A stretch of 64,000 nt of DNA, from the NCBI RefSeq assembly GCF_009856365.1, contig NZ_WMEX01000004.1, positions 186,001 through 250,000 of the forward strand, written 5' to 3'. Source of the DNA: Vreelandella halophila (GTDB lineage: Bacteria; Pseudomonadota; Gammaproteobacteria; Pseudomonadales; Oleiphilaceae). Made by a program: the position numbers and the translations under genes. Under the pieces are notes generated by a model that saw nothing but the letters and a program-made list of their open reading frames with translations, had not been told where the DNA came from and made no database searches. Shown here in pieces: positions 55,259-64,000 of the stretch (position 1 is its first letter; every line of letters starts with the position of its first letter).

Positions 55259-55911
55259 TACCTGTCCGTCTCCGTTGCCTTCACGAAAGCCCGCGCACTC
55301 TCCGCGGCTGTCGCCAGAACCCGCTCCGGATCCAGGCCGCTGCGGCGTGTGGGCATAAGCTCATGGTCTCCATCGGCCACCCACTCCAGATGGACCGGTC
55401 CGGGAAATGGCATGCGTGGCTCCAGCTCGCTTCGCTTCCCGAAGGGATCGCGCTCCCCATGCGCGATCCAAAGGGGCCGCTCAAGTTCCGCGAAGTGATC
55501 CGTCCGCCACTGTTCGGGCCTGCGTGGCGGATGGAAGGGGTAGCCGAACACCAGGGCTCCGGACACGGGTTCCGGACGCTGCTCCGGCGTCAGCAGCATG
55601 GAGGCCGTACGGCCCCCCAGGGATCGCCCACCGATCCAGAGGTGGTCCGCATCCGGCTCGCGGCGCCCAACCTCTTCGATGACTTCTCTCCAGACCTGGA
55701 GCAGAACGGGAGGACGATCCGGTGGACGTCGCTTGCCGGTGGTACGACGCTGCGCCATGAACGGAAACTCGAATCGTCGGACACGGAAGCCTGCCGCCGC
55801 CAGCGCGGTGGCAAGCCGCTCCATGGGCACGGAATCAGCAGGTGCGCCGGATCCGTGGGCGAGAACCAGAACAGGCCCCTGTTCGCCATTAAAGAGTATA
55901 TCCAAAGGCAC
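55258..55911 (-). CDS. Alpha/beta hydrolase (KANL3/Tex30-like)
   Basis: 217-residue hydrolase of the KANL3/Tex30 type (COG3571). The nucleophile elbow is [15 protein letters not shown], the acid is in [12 protein letters not shown], and the histidine is in [11 protein letters not shown]-terminal [18 protein letters not shown] forms the oxyanion loop. Substrate is unknown. The start is GTG at 55911 without a clear SD; the frame is open much further upstream but overlaps ccoN and is not part of the family. It sits just before rlmM. Confidence 0.85.
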   Translation of the reverse strand: MPLDILFNGEQGPVLVLAHGSGAPADSVPMERLATALAAAGFRVRRFEFPFMAQRRTTGKRRPPDRPPVLLQVWREVIEEVGRREPDADHLWIGGRSLGGRTASMLLTPEQRPEPVSGALVFGYPFHPPRRPEQWRTDHFAELERPLWIAHGERDPFGKRSELEPRMPFPGPVHLEWVADGDHELMPTRRSGLDPERVLATAAESARAFVKATETDR

Positions 55912-55926
55912 TACCGCATTAAGGTT

Positions 55927-55940
55927 TTGACATATATCAT
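55927..55940 (+). promoter_or_regulatory. FNR/ANR-type box upstream of ccoN
   Basis: TTGAC-ATAT-ATCAT (55927–55940) matches the FNR/ANR palindrome TTGAT-N4-ATCAA in eight of ten defined bases. Its centre is about 71 bases before the ccoN ATG. In most proteobacteria cbb3 oxidase operons are activated by FNR/ANR at low oxygen, which agrees. The box could also affect the divergent hydrolase. Confidence 0.6.
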
Positions 55941-56004
55941 TGAGCACCAGCGCTGCGTTGCCTACGCTGCGCATACCCTCCAAACAGTCCCGGAAGAGCC
56001 GAAC

Positions 56005-57447
56005 ATGGAAACACAGACGTCCGCGGAAACCTATAACTACCGGGTGGTCAGGCAGTTTGCCATAGCCGCCGTGGTATGGGGTATCGTCGGAATGGGTCTG
56101 GGCGTGTTCATCGCTGCCCAGATGTTCCTTCCCCAACTGAACTTTGACCTGCCCTGGACAAGCTTTGGGCGCCTGCGCCCACTGCACACCAATGCGGTCA
56201 TCTTTGCCTTTGCCGGCAGTGCCCTCTTTGCCACCTCCTACTATGTGGTGCAGCGCACTTCCCAGGCACGGGTGATCTCCGATCAGGCCGCCGCTTTCAC
56301 CTTCTGGGGCTGGCAAGTGGTGATCGTTCTGGTCGCTATCACGCTGCCACTGGGCTACACCACCACCAAGGAATATGCTGAGCCCGAGTGGCCCATCAAT
56401 ATCCTGATCGCGGTGGTCTGGCTGACTTACGCCTACGTGTTCTTCGGCACTATCGCACGGCGCCGGGTCAAGCACATCTATGTGGCCAACTGGTTCTACG
56501 GCGCCTTCATCATCACCATCGCTATCCTGCACGTGGTCAACAATCTGGCCATCCCGGTCGGCTGGTTCGAATCCTATTCGATCTACCCCGGAACCATTGA
56601 TGCCATGGTGCAGTGGTGGTACGGCCATAACGCGGTGGGTTTCTACCTGACGGCGGGTTTCCTGGGCCTGATGTACTACTTTGTGCCCAAGCAGGCCAAC
56701 CGGCCCATCTATTCCTACCGGCTCTCGATCGTGCACTTCTGGGCACTGATCGCGACCTACGTCTGGGCCGGTGGCCACCACCTGCATTACAGCCCGCTTC
56801 CGGAGTGGGCCCAGACCGCTTCCATGGTCATGTCCCTGATCCTGCTGGCTCCAAGCTGGGGTGGCATGATCAATGGCATCATGACCCTGTCCGGCGCCTG
56901 GTACAAGCTGCGCACTGACCCCATCCTGCGCTTCCTGATCGTGGCGGTTTCCTTCTACGGCATGGCCACCTTCGAGGGCCCGCTGATGTCGATCCGTACG
57001 GTCAACGCCCTGTCCCACAGCACGGACTGGACCGTGGGTCATGTGCACTCCGGAGCTCTGGGCTGGGTTGCCATGATCAGCTTTGGTGCGCTCTATCACC
57101 TGTTCCCGCGCCTGTACGGGCTCAAGAGCATGTTCAGCATCCCGCTGATCAACCTGCACTTCTGGCTCGCAACAATCGGCGTGGTGCTCTACACCGTCTC
57201 CATGTGGATCAACGGCCTGCTGCAGGGCTTGATGTGGCGTGCCGTGAACGATGATGGCACCCTCACCTACAGCTTCGTAGAAGCGGTTGAGGCCAGCTAT
57301 CCCGGTTATGTTGTGCGCTTCATCGGCGGCGCCTTCTTCCTGGCCGGCATGCTGGTAATGGCCTACAACGTCTGGCGGACTGTTGGCCAGAGTGAAACCG
57401 GCGCCCTTGATGATTCCACTGACGCAGTGCAGGGAGCGAACGCATGA
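56005..57447 (+). CDS. ccoN: cbb3-type cytochrome c oxidase subunit I (CcoN)
   Basis: 480-residue catalytic subunit of the high-affinity cbb3 oxidase, with about 12–14 helices. Haem and copper ligands are visible in [41 protein letters not shown] and [20 protein letters not shown], with [11 protein letters not shown] near the end. ATG 56005 ([18 protein letters not shown]) is the family start; the open frame upstream belongs to no family. An FNR-type box lies 65 bases upstream. The 3' end overlaps ccoO by 4 bases. Confidence 0.97.
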   Translation: METQTSAETYNYRVVRQFAIAAVVWGIVGMGLGVFIAAQMFLPQLNFDLPWTSFGRLRPLHTNAVIFAFAGSALFATSYYVVQRTSQARVISDQAAAFTFWGWQVVIVLVAITLPLGYTTTKEYAEPEWPINILIAVVWLTYAYVFFGTIARRRVKHIYVANWFYGAFIITIAILHVVNNLAIPVGWFESYSIYPGTIDAMVQWWYGHNAVGFYLTAGFLGLMYYFVPKQANRPIYSYRLSIVHFWALIATYVWAGGHHLHYSPLPEWAQTASMVMSLILLAPSWGGMINGIMTLSGAWYKLRTDPILRFLIVAVSFYGMATFEGPLMSIRTVNALSHSTDWTVGHVHSGALGWVAMISFGALYHLFPRLYGLKSMFSIPLINLHFWLATIGVVLYTVSMWINGLLQGLMWRAVNDDGTLTYSFVEAVEASYPGYVVRFIGGAFFLAGMLVMAYNVWRTVGQSETGALDDSTDAVQGANA

Positions 57448-58052
57448 GCCACGAGAAAGTTGAGAAAAACCTTGGCCTGATGGTCGGGCTGATCATTGTG
57501 GTGGTCAGCCTCGGCGGGTTGGCGGAGATCGTTCCCCTGTTCTTCGACTCTCAGGTCAACGAACCCGTTGAGGGGCTTGAGCCCCTGAGCGCTGTTGAGC
57601 TTGAAGGCCGTGACATCTACATCCGTGAGGGCTGCCACGTGTGCCATACCCAGAAGGTACGGCCTTTCCGCGCGGAGACGGAGCGTTACGGCCACTACTC
57701 AGTGGCTGGTGAGCACGTCTACGACCATCCCTTCCTGTGGGGCTCCAAGCGCACAGGGCCGGATCTGGCCCGCGTGGGCGGTCGCTATTCGGATGCCTGG
57801 CACCGCCTCCACTTCTATGACCCGCGGATGGTGGTTCCGGAATCCAACATGCCGGCCTATCCCTGGCTTTTCGAACAGAAGGTGGACCCAACCCAGACCG
57901 CAACCAAGATGCGGGCCCTGCGCACACTGGGCGTTCCCTACACCGATGAGCAGATCGCAAACGCTGAGGAGAACGTCCGCGGGACTTTTGAGATCCAGGC
58001 GCTGATCGCGTATCTGCAGCAATTGGGCACCGCTATACCGGAGCAGAGGTAA
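57444..58052 (+). CDS. ccoO: cbb3 oxidase subunit II, cytochrome c (CcoO)
   Basis: 202-residue monohaem cytochrome anchored by one N-terminal helix ([20 protein letters not shown]). The haem motif is C-H-V-C-H in [15 protein letters not shown]. The axial methionine is likely in [13 protein letters not shown]. It passes electrons from CcoP to CcoN. The start overlaps the ccoN stop by 4 bases (ATGA). Confidence 0.97.
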   Translation: MSHEKVEKNLGLMVGLIIVVVSLGGLAEIVPLFFDSQVNEPVEGLEPLSAVELEGRDIYIREGCHVCHTQKVRPFRAETERYGHYSVAGEHVYDHPFLWGSKRTGPDLARVGGRYSDAWHRLHFYDPRMVVPESNMPAYPWLFEQKVDPTQTATKMRALRTLGVPYTDEQIANAEENVRGTFEIQALIAYLQQLGTAIPEQR

Positions 58053-58056
58053 CAAC

Positions 58057-58257
58057 ATGCCGTGGGAAACGTTGCTCAGTCAGTTCAAGGGCATTCATAC
58101 GCTGCTGATGATTGCTCTCTTTGTGGGGATCTGCATCTGGGCCTTCAGCCCTTCCCGGCAACGGGAAAACGAACAGGCCGCGCACCTGGTTTTCGAGGAC
58201 GAGGACATGGAAGCGCGCACCATCGAACAGCAACGGAGAGACAACCACGATGAGTAG
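58057..58257 (+). CDS. ccoQ: cbb3 oxidase subunit CcoQ
   Basis: 66-residue small membrane protein, one helix (GIHTLLMIALFVGICIWAFSPSRQRENEQAA) with a charged tail. It stabilises the CcoNOP complex. It lies 4 bases after ccoO and overlaps ccoP by 8 bases (ATGAGTAG). Confidence 0.93.
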   Translation: MPWETLLSQFKGIHTLLMIALFVGICIWAFSPSRQRENEQAAHLVFEDEDMEARTIEQQRRDNHDE

Positions 58258-59164
58258 TTTCTGGAGCATTTGGATCAGCGCGCTGATCCTGATTGTGGTC
58301 CTTGGGTGCTGGTGGCTGGTCTGGATCGTACGCCGGAACCAGCCTTCCGACCGCGTGGAGAACCGCAGCGTGGGCCATGAAGTCGATGGGATCGAAGAGC
58401 TGGACAACCCGCTGCCGAAATGGTGGTACTGGATGTTCATCGGGCTGATCCTGTTCTCCCTGCTCTATCTGGCGCTGTATCCAGGACTGGGCAACTACCA
58501 GGGTCTCCTTGGCTGGAGCCAGACCGAAGCATGGGAGCGTGAGATGGAAGCGGCACGCGAGAAATACGGACCGCTTTTCGCCCAGTACGCCGACACTCCC
58601 GCACCGGAGCTGGCGCACAATGGTGAGGCCATGCAGGCAGCCCAGCGTCTGTTCTCCAACAACTGCGCCACCTGTCACGGCTCCGCCGGGCGCGGCGGCT
58701 ATGGTTTCCCCAACCTCACCGACGATAACTGGATCTGGGGCGGCAGTGTGGATGCCATCAAGCACACCCTGACCAATGGCCGTCAGGCGAACATGCCAGC
58801 ACGCGGCATCAACCCGAACCTGAGCAATGATCAGCTCGGCGACATTACCGAATATGTGCTTTCGCTCAATGACCGCAGTGACGTGAATGAAGCAGCCGCG
58901 GAACGGGGCAAACCACTTTTCGCCCAGGCCTGCTCCACGTGCCACGGTCAGAATGCGAAGGGCAACCAGAACATGGGCGCCCCCAACCTGACCAACGACA
59001 CCTGGCTCTATGGCGGCGATCGTGGCACCATCATGGAGACCCTCCAGTATGGTCGTAACGGTCATATGCCGGCTCAGAAGCAGCTGTCCGAGGACCAGAT
59101 CCACCTCATGGCCGCCTATGTTTACCGGCTCTCCGGCCAGCATCGCGAGAAAGGAGCGGAATGA
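58250..59164 (+). CDS. ccoP: cbb3 oxidase subunit III, dihaem cytochrome c (CcoP)
   Basis: 304-residue membrane-anchored dihaem cytochrome. Two N-terminal helices (residues 3–25 and 60–85) precede two CxxCH sites, NNCATCHGSAGRGG and QACSTCHGQNAKGN. Axial methionines are in GRQANMPARG and RNGHMPAQKQL. ATG 58250 overlaps ccoQ by 8 bases. The frame is open further upstream, but the family start fits here. It accepts electrons from soluble cytochromes. The 3' end overlaps ccoG by 4 bases. Confidence 0.97.
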   Translation: MSSFWSIWISALILIVVLGCWWLVWIVRRNQPSDRVENRSVGHEVDGIEELDNPLPKWWYWMFIGLILFSLLYLALYPGLGNYQGLLGWSQTEAWEREMEAAREKYGPLFAQYADTPAPELAHNGEAMQAAQRLFSNNCATCHGSAGRGGYGFPNLTDDNWIWGGSVDAIKHTLTNGRQANMPARGINPNLSNDQLGDITEYVLSLNDRSDVNEAAAERGKPLFAQACSTCHGQNAKGNQNMGAPNLTNDTWLYGGDRGTIMETLQYGRNGHMPAQKQLSEDQIHLMAAYVYRLSGQHREKGAE

Positions 59165-60540
59165 GCGACATACCCGTACGCCAGGTTGACGCCGGGCCCA
59201 ACCCGGACCGGATCTACGTCCGCAGCACCACCGGTTTCTACCAGAAGCTGCGGACCGTCACTCTCTGGACGCTCATGGGTCTGTACTTCGCTGCTTGCTG
59301 GATCCAGATCAACGGGCGGCCATTGGTCCACTTTGATCTGCCGGAACGCCAGTTCCATCTCCTGGGGACCACCTTCTGGCCCCAGGACTTCTTCATCCTG
59401 ACGCTGCTCCTTATTATCGCCGCGTTCGGGCTGTTCTTCGTCACCACGCTTTTTGGCCGTATATGGTGCGGGTTCACCTGCCCCCAGACCGCCTGGACCT
59501 TTATCTTCATGTGGGTCGAAGAGAAGGTGGAAGGCAGCCGAAACCAGCGCATGAAGCTTGACCGAAAGGGGTCACTGAGCCAGTGGCTGCCACGTAAGGT
59601 CCTAAAGCACGCCCTCTGGCTGGGGATAGGGTTCTGGACGGGTGTTACTTTCGTCGGCTACTTCTACCCCATCCGCGAACTGGTGCCGGATCTGTTCACC
59701 TTCAGCGTCACCACTGGCTGGGCCGTTTTCTGGATTGGCTTCTTTTCGGTGGCCACCTACCTCAACGCAGGCTGGATGCGTGAGAAAGTCTGCCTCTACG
59801 TCTGCCCTTACGCCCGTTTCCAGAGCGTCATGTTCTCTCCGGACACGCGGACAGTCACCTATGATGCCAACCGGGGCGAGCCCCGAGGTCCCAGGCGCAA
59901 AGATACAGACCGCGCTGAGGCGGGTCTTGGTGACTGCATCGACTGCAGCATCTGCGTGCAGGTATGCCCCACCGGTATTGATATCCGCAATGGCATGCAG
60001 TACGAATGCCTCGACTGTGGCCTCTGCGTGGATGCCTGCAACCAGGTTATGGACCGTATGGGCTATGACCGTGGCCTGATCCGGTACGCGACGGAGCGGG
60101 AAGTTGAAGGCCAGCCCCGCCGCCGTTTCCAGCCCCGGACTCTTGGGTACGGAGTGGCCATGGCACTTCTGCTTGGAACCATGGCCGTCCTTCTGATGCA
60201 GCGTGACACGCTGGACATCGAGGTCTCCCGCGACCGGGGAGGGCTCTACCAAACCGGCCCCAACGCAACCATCGAGAACTCCTACAGCCTCAAGTTGAGC
60301 AACCGCACCAATCAGACACGCGAACTCAGCGTGCGGGTTGCCGGTCCCGAGGGCACCCATCTGCTCGAGCCCATCGCCATGGAGCTCGGGCCACTGGACA
60401 CGCGCTCTCTTCCGGCAGTGGTGAGAATCCCGCAGCGTGAGCTTGAGGGAATGAGTACGCCCGTCACCTTTGAAGTCATCGCCGAGGGCTCCGAAGCGCG
60501 CAACAGCGCTGAGACCCCCTTCATCGGCCCCAGACCCTGA
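59161..60540 (+). CDS. ccoG: cbb3 assembly iron–sulfur protein CcoG (RdxA/FixG)
   Basis: 459-residue membrane protein with polyferredoxin-like centres, needed for cbb3 copper assembly (it reduces copper for CcoI/SenC). Helices lie around residues 35–60, 85–105 and 160–215. The cluster ligands are CIDCSICVQVCPTG and CLDCGLCVDACNQ; an additional CGFTCP precedes them. The C-terminal periplasmic part has an Ig-like fold (YSLKLSNRTNQTRELSV). It is coupled to ccoP by ATGA. Confidence 0.94.
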   Translation: MSDIPVRQVDAGPNPDRIYVRSTTGFYQKLRTVTLWTLMGLYFAACWIQINGRPLVHFDLPERQFHLLGTTFWPQDFFILTLLLIIAAFGLFFVTTLFGRIWCGFTCPQTAWTFIFMWVEEKVEGSRNQRMKLDRKGSLSQWLPRKVLKHALWLGIGFWTGVTFVGYFYPIRELVPDLFTFSVTTGWAVFWIGFFSVATYLNAGWMREKVCLYVCPYARFQSVMFSPDTRTVTYDANRGEPRGPRRKDTDRAEAGLGDCIDCSICVQVCPTGIDIRNGMQYECLDCGLCVDACNQVMDRMGYDRGLIRYATEREVEGQPRRRFQPRTLGYGVAMALLLGTMAVLLMQRDTLDIEVSRDRGGLYQTGPNATIENSYSLKLSNRTNQTRELSVRVAGPEGTHLLEPIAMELGPLDTRSLPAVVRIPQRELEGMSTPVTFEVIAEGSEARNSAETPFIGPRP

Positions 60541-60557
60541 ACAACGCCGGAACCACC

Positions 60558-61076
60558 ATGACAGACGACGACACCAAGCGCCCCTGGTACCGCGAGCCCT
60601 GGCCGTGGGTCCTTATCGCGATCCCTGGGATCACCATCCTCTGGAGCATCTTTCTGATTCTGTTTTCCATGGAGCAGCATGTCTCGATGGTAGAGGATGA
60701 CTATTACGATGAGGGCATGGGTATCAACCGCGAGCTTTCGCGGGATATCAAGGCCGCCAATCTGGACCTGACGGGCAAAGTCAGCTTCACCGACGGTGAG
60801 CGCCTTAACATATTGCTTGAGTCCCCGGAGCAGCGGAACTGGGAACGGCTCCAGGTGGAACTGACTCATGCCACCCTGGGCGACCGCGATCAGACCACCA
60901 TCGCCCAGCGTGTCGGGGAAGGCCGCTACCGTGCCCGTGTGCAGCCCCTCAGCGACGGGCGCTGGTACATTGATATCCGCAACACCGGTAATGACTGGCG
61001 CCTCAGGGGGCCGCTTGTAACGCCTCTGGAACAGCCACTTACCCTGAAACCCATCCGGGAGGCGCGTCAGCAATGA
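60558..61076 (+). CDS. ccoH: cbb3 assembly protein CcoH (FixH family)
   Basis: 172-residue FixH-type protein: one helix (PWVLIAIPGITILWSIFLILFSM) and a periplasmic beta-rich domain beginning VSMVEDDYYDEGMGINRELSRD, which is the family's signature. It is needed for maturation of the cbb3 oxidase, probably with CcoI. The end overlaps ccoI by 4 bases. The ATG is 17 bases after ccoG's stop. Confidence 0.93.
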   Translation: MTDDDTKRPWYREPWPWVLIAIPGITILWSIFLILFSMEQHVSMVEDDYYDEGMGINRELSRDIKAANLDLTGKVSFTDGERLNILLESPEQRNWERLQVELTHATLGDRDQTTIAQRVGEGRYRARVQPLSDGRWYIDIRNTGNDWRLRGPLVTPLEQPLTLKPIREARQQ

Positions 61077-63583
61077 CGGCGGCTGCCGGCGCCTGCTTCC
61101 ACTGCCGGGAACCCCTGCCGGAAACACCCCCCGTCACCGGCGACATCGCCGGCCGGACCGAGGCGTTCTGCTGTGAGGGCTGTCTCGCGGTCTCGCGCAT
61201 CATCCGCAACGAGGGGCTCGACCGCTTCTACCAGCAGATTGACGGCCCCATCACCACGCCGGACCCGGTTGACGACCGTGTCCGTGCCGAGTGCCTGCAC
61301 TACAACGACCGTCAGCTCCTCGACGAGGTTGTCCATGCCCGGGATGATGGGCTCCACGAGACCTGGCTGATGATCGACGGTCTCAGCTGTGCCGCCTGCA
61401 TCTGGCTGATCGAGCATCACCTGGCCGGTTTTGAGGGGCTTGAGTCCATCCGCATCAATCACAGCACCCAACGCGCCCATCTGGTCTGGCACCCTCAGGT
61501 CACCGGGTTGGGCAACCTCCTGCTGGGGATCCGCGAACTGGGGTTCCAGGCATCTCCTTTCCGCCCCGGCGAATGGGAGGAGCGGATACGCAACCAGCAG
61601 AAACAGGCCATGATCCGGATCGGAATCGCGGGCATTGCAGCACTTCAGACCATGATGCTGGCCTACCCGCTCCAGTTCGGGCTCAGCACGGAATCCGACC
61701 CGGCCATGGTCCAGCTGTTCCGCTGGGCCAGTTTCGTCATCGCCACACCTGTGGTGCTCTACAGCGCCGTTCCCTTTTTCCAGGCAGCAGTCCGGGACCT
61801 CCGGCACCGTCATCCGGGCATGGATGTGCCCGTGTCCATCGCGATCCTTGCCGGCTACCTGGCGAGCGTCCATGTGACCCTCTTTGGCGGCGAACATGTC
61901 TATTTCGAATCCATCTCGATGTTCACCTTCTTCCTCGGCCTGGGGCGATTTCTCGAGGGCCGCGCCCGCTACCGGGCGGGCCTGGAAAACCTGTCGCTGA
62001 TCAATGCCATGCCCGGCACGGCACTGCGCATCGATGGGGACACCGAGACCGTGGTGCGTGCCCGTGACCTGAACCCCGGTGACCGTATCCGCATACGCCC
62101 TGGGGATACCCTGGCCGCGGATGGCCATGTGGCCTGTGGCCAATCCGCACTGGATGAATCCATGCTGACCGGTGAATCGCTGCCGGTCTCCCGGGGACCG
62201 GGCGAGCCAGTCTCGGCGGGCACGGTGAACACCGAGCACCCCCTGGAGGTGATCGTGGACCAGGCCGGGGACAACACCCGGCTTTCCGCCATCACCCGGC
62301 TTCTGGACCGGGCCCAGGCCGAGAAACCCCGGACCCAGCAGATCGCGGACCGCGTTGCCGGTATTTTTGTCACCGCGGTGCTGGCGGCTGCCACTGCCAC
62401 CTTTCTGGTCTGGTGGCTTCTGGACCCCCCACGGGCCTTTCCGATCACCCTGGCGGTTCTGGTTGCCACCTGCCCCTGCGCCCTGTCGCTGGCCACCCCG
62501 ACGGCGCTGACCGTGGCAACCAACCGGCTGCGCAGGGCCGGCTTCGTTCCCACGAGAGGTTCGACCCTGGAGACGCTCAATACAGTGGACACCCTGGTGT
62601 TCGACAAGACCGGCACCCTTACCCGGGGCCAGCTCAGTATTGCCTCTGTCACCCCGTCGTCCGGCATTTCCGAGGCGCACTGCCGGGCGCTGGCAGCCGG
62701 ACTGGAACGCGGCTCCGAGCATCCCATCGCACGGGCCTTCCGGGACGAACCGGCAGCAGTCATCAGCGAGCGGGAAAACCATCCCGGCGGCGGCGTCACC
62801 GGCTTCAACGAGGGTCTCAGGCTGGCCCTGGGCCGGGCGGATTTCGTCGCCGCTGAACTCAACCTGCCCTCTGCGCCGGAAACCGATGACGATGCCGCCC
62901 TGGCTGTTCACCTGGCGAGCGAGACCGGCTGGCTGGGGCGGATCACCCTGGATGATACGCTGCGCGAGGACGCGCAGCCGGTGCTGGCGACCCTGCGTGC
63001 CCGGGGCTGGCACTGTGTGCTCCTCAGTGGCGATCATTCCGGCCAGGTGGCAAGGGTCGCCGGAGCACTCGGCATCGACCGGTATGAAGGGCGTCTGTCA
63101 CCGGAGGCCAAACTGGAGCGCATCCGTGCCCTCGAGGCGGAGGGCAACCGGGTCATGATGGTGGGTGACGGACTCAACGACCTGCCCGGTCTGGCGGGAG
63201 CCCGCCTGTCCGTGGCCATGGCCGGCAGCAGTGATATCGCCCGCCTGCAGGCGGATGCCGTGGTTCTGGGTGAGCGGCTGTGGCCGCTGATGGAAGCGCT
63301 CAAGGTCGCTCCCATGGCACGCCGGGTCATCCGCCAGAACCTGACCCTGTCGCTGTTGTACAATGCGGCGATCCTGCCTCTGGCAATGGTGGGTCTGGTG
63401 ATCCCATGGATCGCGGCCGCGGGCATGTCCGCCAGCTCGGTGGCTGTGGTGATGAATGCGCTGCGTCTGGGAGGAATGAAGCCCGATGGCAATACTCTAC
63501 ATACTGATTCCGCTGTCACTGATCCTGCTGGCGATCGCCGTCCGGGTACTCATCTGGGCAGTGCGCAACGACCAGTTCGATGA
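61073..63583 (+). CDS. ccoI: Copper-exporting P-type ATPase for cbb3 assembly (CcoI/FixI)
   Basis: 836-residue P1B ATPase. A cysteine-rich N terminus (CFHCREPLPE, FCCEGCLAVSRI) precedes a heavy-metal domain with GLSCAACIWLIEHH. The transmembrane metal site is CPCALSLATP, the phosphorylation site DKTGTLTRG, and the hinge MMVGDGLNDLPGLAGA. It moves copper into the periplasm for the haem–copper centre. The last 30 residues, after NALRLGGMKP, are Asp/Arg-rich and overlap ccoS by 98 bases in another frame. Relatives normally end near NALRL, so this tail is an unusual read-on. Confidence 0.95.
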   Translation: MTAAAGACFHCREPLPETPPVTGDIAGRTEAFCCEGCLAVSRIIRNEGLDRFYQQIDGPITTPDPVDDRVRAECLHYNDRQLLDEVVHARDDGLHETWLMIDGLSCAACIWLIEHHLAGFEGLESIRINHSTQRAHLVWHPQVTGLGNLLLGIRELGFQASPFRPGEWEERIRNQQKQAMIRIGIAGIAALQTMMLAYPLQFGLSTESDPAMVQLFRWASFVIATPVVLYSAVPFFQAAVRDLRHRHPGMDVPVSIAILAGYLASVHVTLFGGEHVYFESISMFTFFLGLGRFLEGRARYRAGLENLSLINAMPGTALRIDGDTETVVRARDLNPGDRIRIRPGDTLAADGHVACGQSALDESMLTGESLPVSRGPGEPVSAGTVNTEHPLEVIVDQAGDNTRLSAITRLLDRAQAEKPRTQQIADRVAGIFVTAVLAAATATFLVWWLLDPPRAFPITLAVLVATCPCALSLATPTALTVATNRLRRAGFVPTRGSTLETLNTVDTLVFDKTGTLTRGQLSIASVTPSSGISEAHCRALAAGLERGSEHPIARAFRDEPAAVISERENHPGGGVTGFNEGLRLALGRADFVAAELNLPSAPETDDDAALAVHLASETGWLGRITLDDTLREDAQPVLATLRARGWHCVLLSGDHSGQVARVAGALGIDRYEGRLSPEAKLERIRALEAEGNRVMMVGDGLNDLPGLAGARLSVAMAGSSDIARLQADAVVLGERLWPLMEALKVAPMARRVIRQNLTLSLLYNAAILPLAMVGLVIPWIAAAGMSASSVAVVMNALRLGGMKPDGNTLHTDSAVTDPAGDRRPGTHLGSAQRPVR

Positions 63584-63701
63584 TCTGGAAGGGCCTGCTC
63601 ACCAGATCCTTTTCGATGACGACGAGGACCGGATTCCCCCGGAAGCCCGGCAGCATACCGAACAGACCAGTCGCCAGCGTGAAGGGAGCGATCCGGAATG
63701 A
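63486..63701 (+). CDS. ccoS: cbb3 oxidase maturation protein CcoS
   Basis: 71-residue small membrane protein: ILYILIPLSLILLAIAVRVLIWAVRNDQFDDLEGPAHQILFDDDE fits the CcoS family (one helix, then an acidic tail with FDDLEGP). It is needed for cofactor insertion into cbb3 oxidase. Its first 98 bases lie inside the 3' end of ccoI in a different frame. The stop overlaps the next start by 4 bases (ATGA). Confidence 0.93.
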   Translation: MAILYILIPLSLILLAIAVRVLIWAVRNDQFDDLEGPAHQILFDDDEDRIPPEARQHTEQTSRQREGSDPE

Positions 63702-64000
63702 CTGATGCCCTCATCACCACCCTGGGTTCAGCGTTCCTCATCGGGTTCCTGGGCAGCACCCACTGCCTGGGCATGTGCGGCGGCATCGCCAGCTCACTCA
63801 GCCTGGCCCTGCCTGTTGGCCCGGGTTACCGGCGCCGTCAGCTGTCACTGCTGGCGGGATACAATCTCGGGCGGATCCTGAGTTACAGCCTGATCGGGCT
63901 GATCGCGGGCCTCCCGGGCGCGCTCCTGACCGAAGGCGTCCCCGGCGCCGGCATGGTCCTGCGCACCCTTGCCGGTGTTGTGCTGATCCTGCTGGGCCTG
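63698..64000 (+). CDS. Sulfite-exporter TauE/SafE (DsbD-core-like) membrane protein, partial
   Basis: The first 101 residues of a multi-helix membrane protein run into the window edge. FLIGFLGSTHCLGMCGGIASSLSLAL, with a CxxxC (CLGMC) pair, followed by GYNLGRILSYSLIGLIAG, matches the COG2836 family often found right after ccoS, and thought to help copper or thiol handling during cbb3 assembly. In Pseudomonas the next genes are hemN and anr, so those may follow outside this window. The start overlaps ccoS by 4 bases. Confidence 0.9.
   Translation, partial: MTDALITTLGSAFLIGFLGSTHCLGMCGGIASSLSLALPVGPGYRRRQLSLLAGYNLGRILSYSLIGLIAGLPGALLTEGVPGAGMVLRTLAGVVLILLGL

Noticed and set aside
55258-57159. 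Long form of the hydrolase (633 codons) reaching into ccoN
   Set aside because: Residues before the KANL3-like domain are antisense to ccoN and carry no motif; a GTG at 55911 gives a normal-sized hydrolase.
61067-63037. Long minus-strand open frame over ccoI (656 codons)
   Set aside because: In high-GC coding DNA the antisense frame often stays open. The plus-strand frame holds all P-type ATPase motifs; the minus frame has none and no start signals.

Overview
The window comes from a high-GC Gram-negative gammaproteobacterium. From memory, not from a search, the gene order resembles the Pseudomonas/Marinobacter branch. Two blocks look like known Pseudomonas neighbourhoods: murB–PTPase–kdsB–Trm112–lpxK–exbD–exbB–comEC–DUF2062–lolD–lolC–pilZ, and trxB–aat–bpt–infA–clpA–clpS–cspD–(nudix)–mnmA–hflD–purB–roxA–GNAT. 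Genes for lipid A, KDO, lipoprotein export and a cbb3 oxidase fit a diderm that breathes at low oxygen. I see no tRNA, rRNA, CRISPR array, prophage or insertion sequence.

Region by region. (1) 1–6766, minus strand: the front part of an XrtA/PEP-CTERM exopolysaccharide operon (sugar transferase, Wza-like lipoprotein, Wzz-like chain-length protein, a tyrosine-kinase homologue without its Walker A lysine, a beta-barrel protein, and a deacetylase cut by the window edge). (2) 6983–9209, plus: a UDP-GlcNAc dehydrogenase (tviB-like) and one PEP-CTERM protein, the kind of substrate XrtA sorts. The exopolysaccharide operon and the PEP-CTERM gene each have a -24/-12 sigma-54 promoter. (3) 9243–12929, minus: prpBCD, the methylcitrate cycle for propionate. 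(4) 13008–23959, mostly minus: cell-envelope genes, ComEC and Lol export. (5) 24052–30479, plus: PilZ protein, agmatine-to-putrescine genes, an orphan MoxR, thioredoxin reductase and two N-degron aminoacyl-transferases. (6) 30600–33563: infA and, convergent, clpS–clpA. The two transferases, ClpS and ClpA together make a complete N-degron route. (7) 33849–41220: CspD-like protein, NUDIX, mnmA–hflD, purB, roxA, GNAT fusion, LysR regulator. (8) 41367–46667: membrane-anchored unknown, hybrid histidine kinase, msrB, alaA, unknown. (9) 46765–55911: htpX behind a heat-shock promoter, epmC–rhlB–pdxB, dsbD, transporter, tusA, ABM protein, rlmM, hydrolase. (10) 56005–64000, plus: ccoNOQP–ccoGHIS and the start of a SafE-like gene, behind an FNR/ANR-type box.

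The most interesting signals are regulatory. The PEP-CTERM gene has a perfect 13-base inverted repeat. One arm overlaps the sigma-54 -12 element and the other contains the ribosome-binding site. Read-through RNA should therefore hide its own Shine-Dalgarno sequence, while RNA started at the sigma-54 promoter should not. Other oddities are a dsbD gene with no ATG/GTG/TTG start in frame, a ComEC whose beta-lactamase-like domain lacks metal ligands, a long ccoI/ccoS overlap, and a perfect sigma-32 promoter before htpX.
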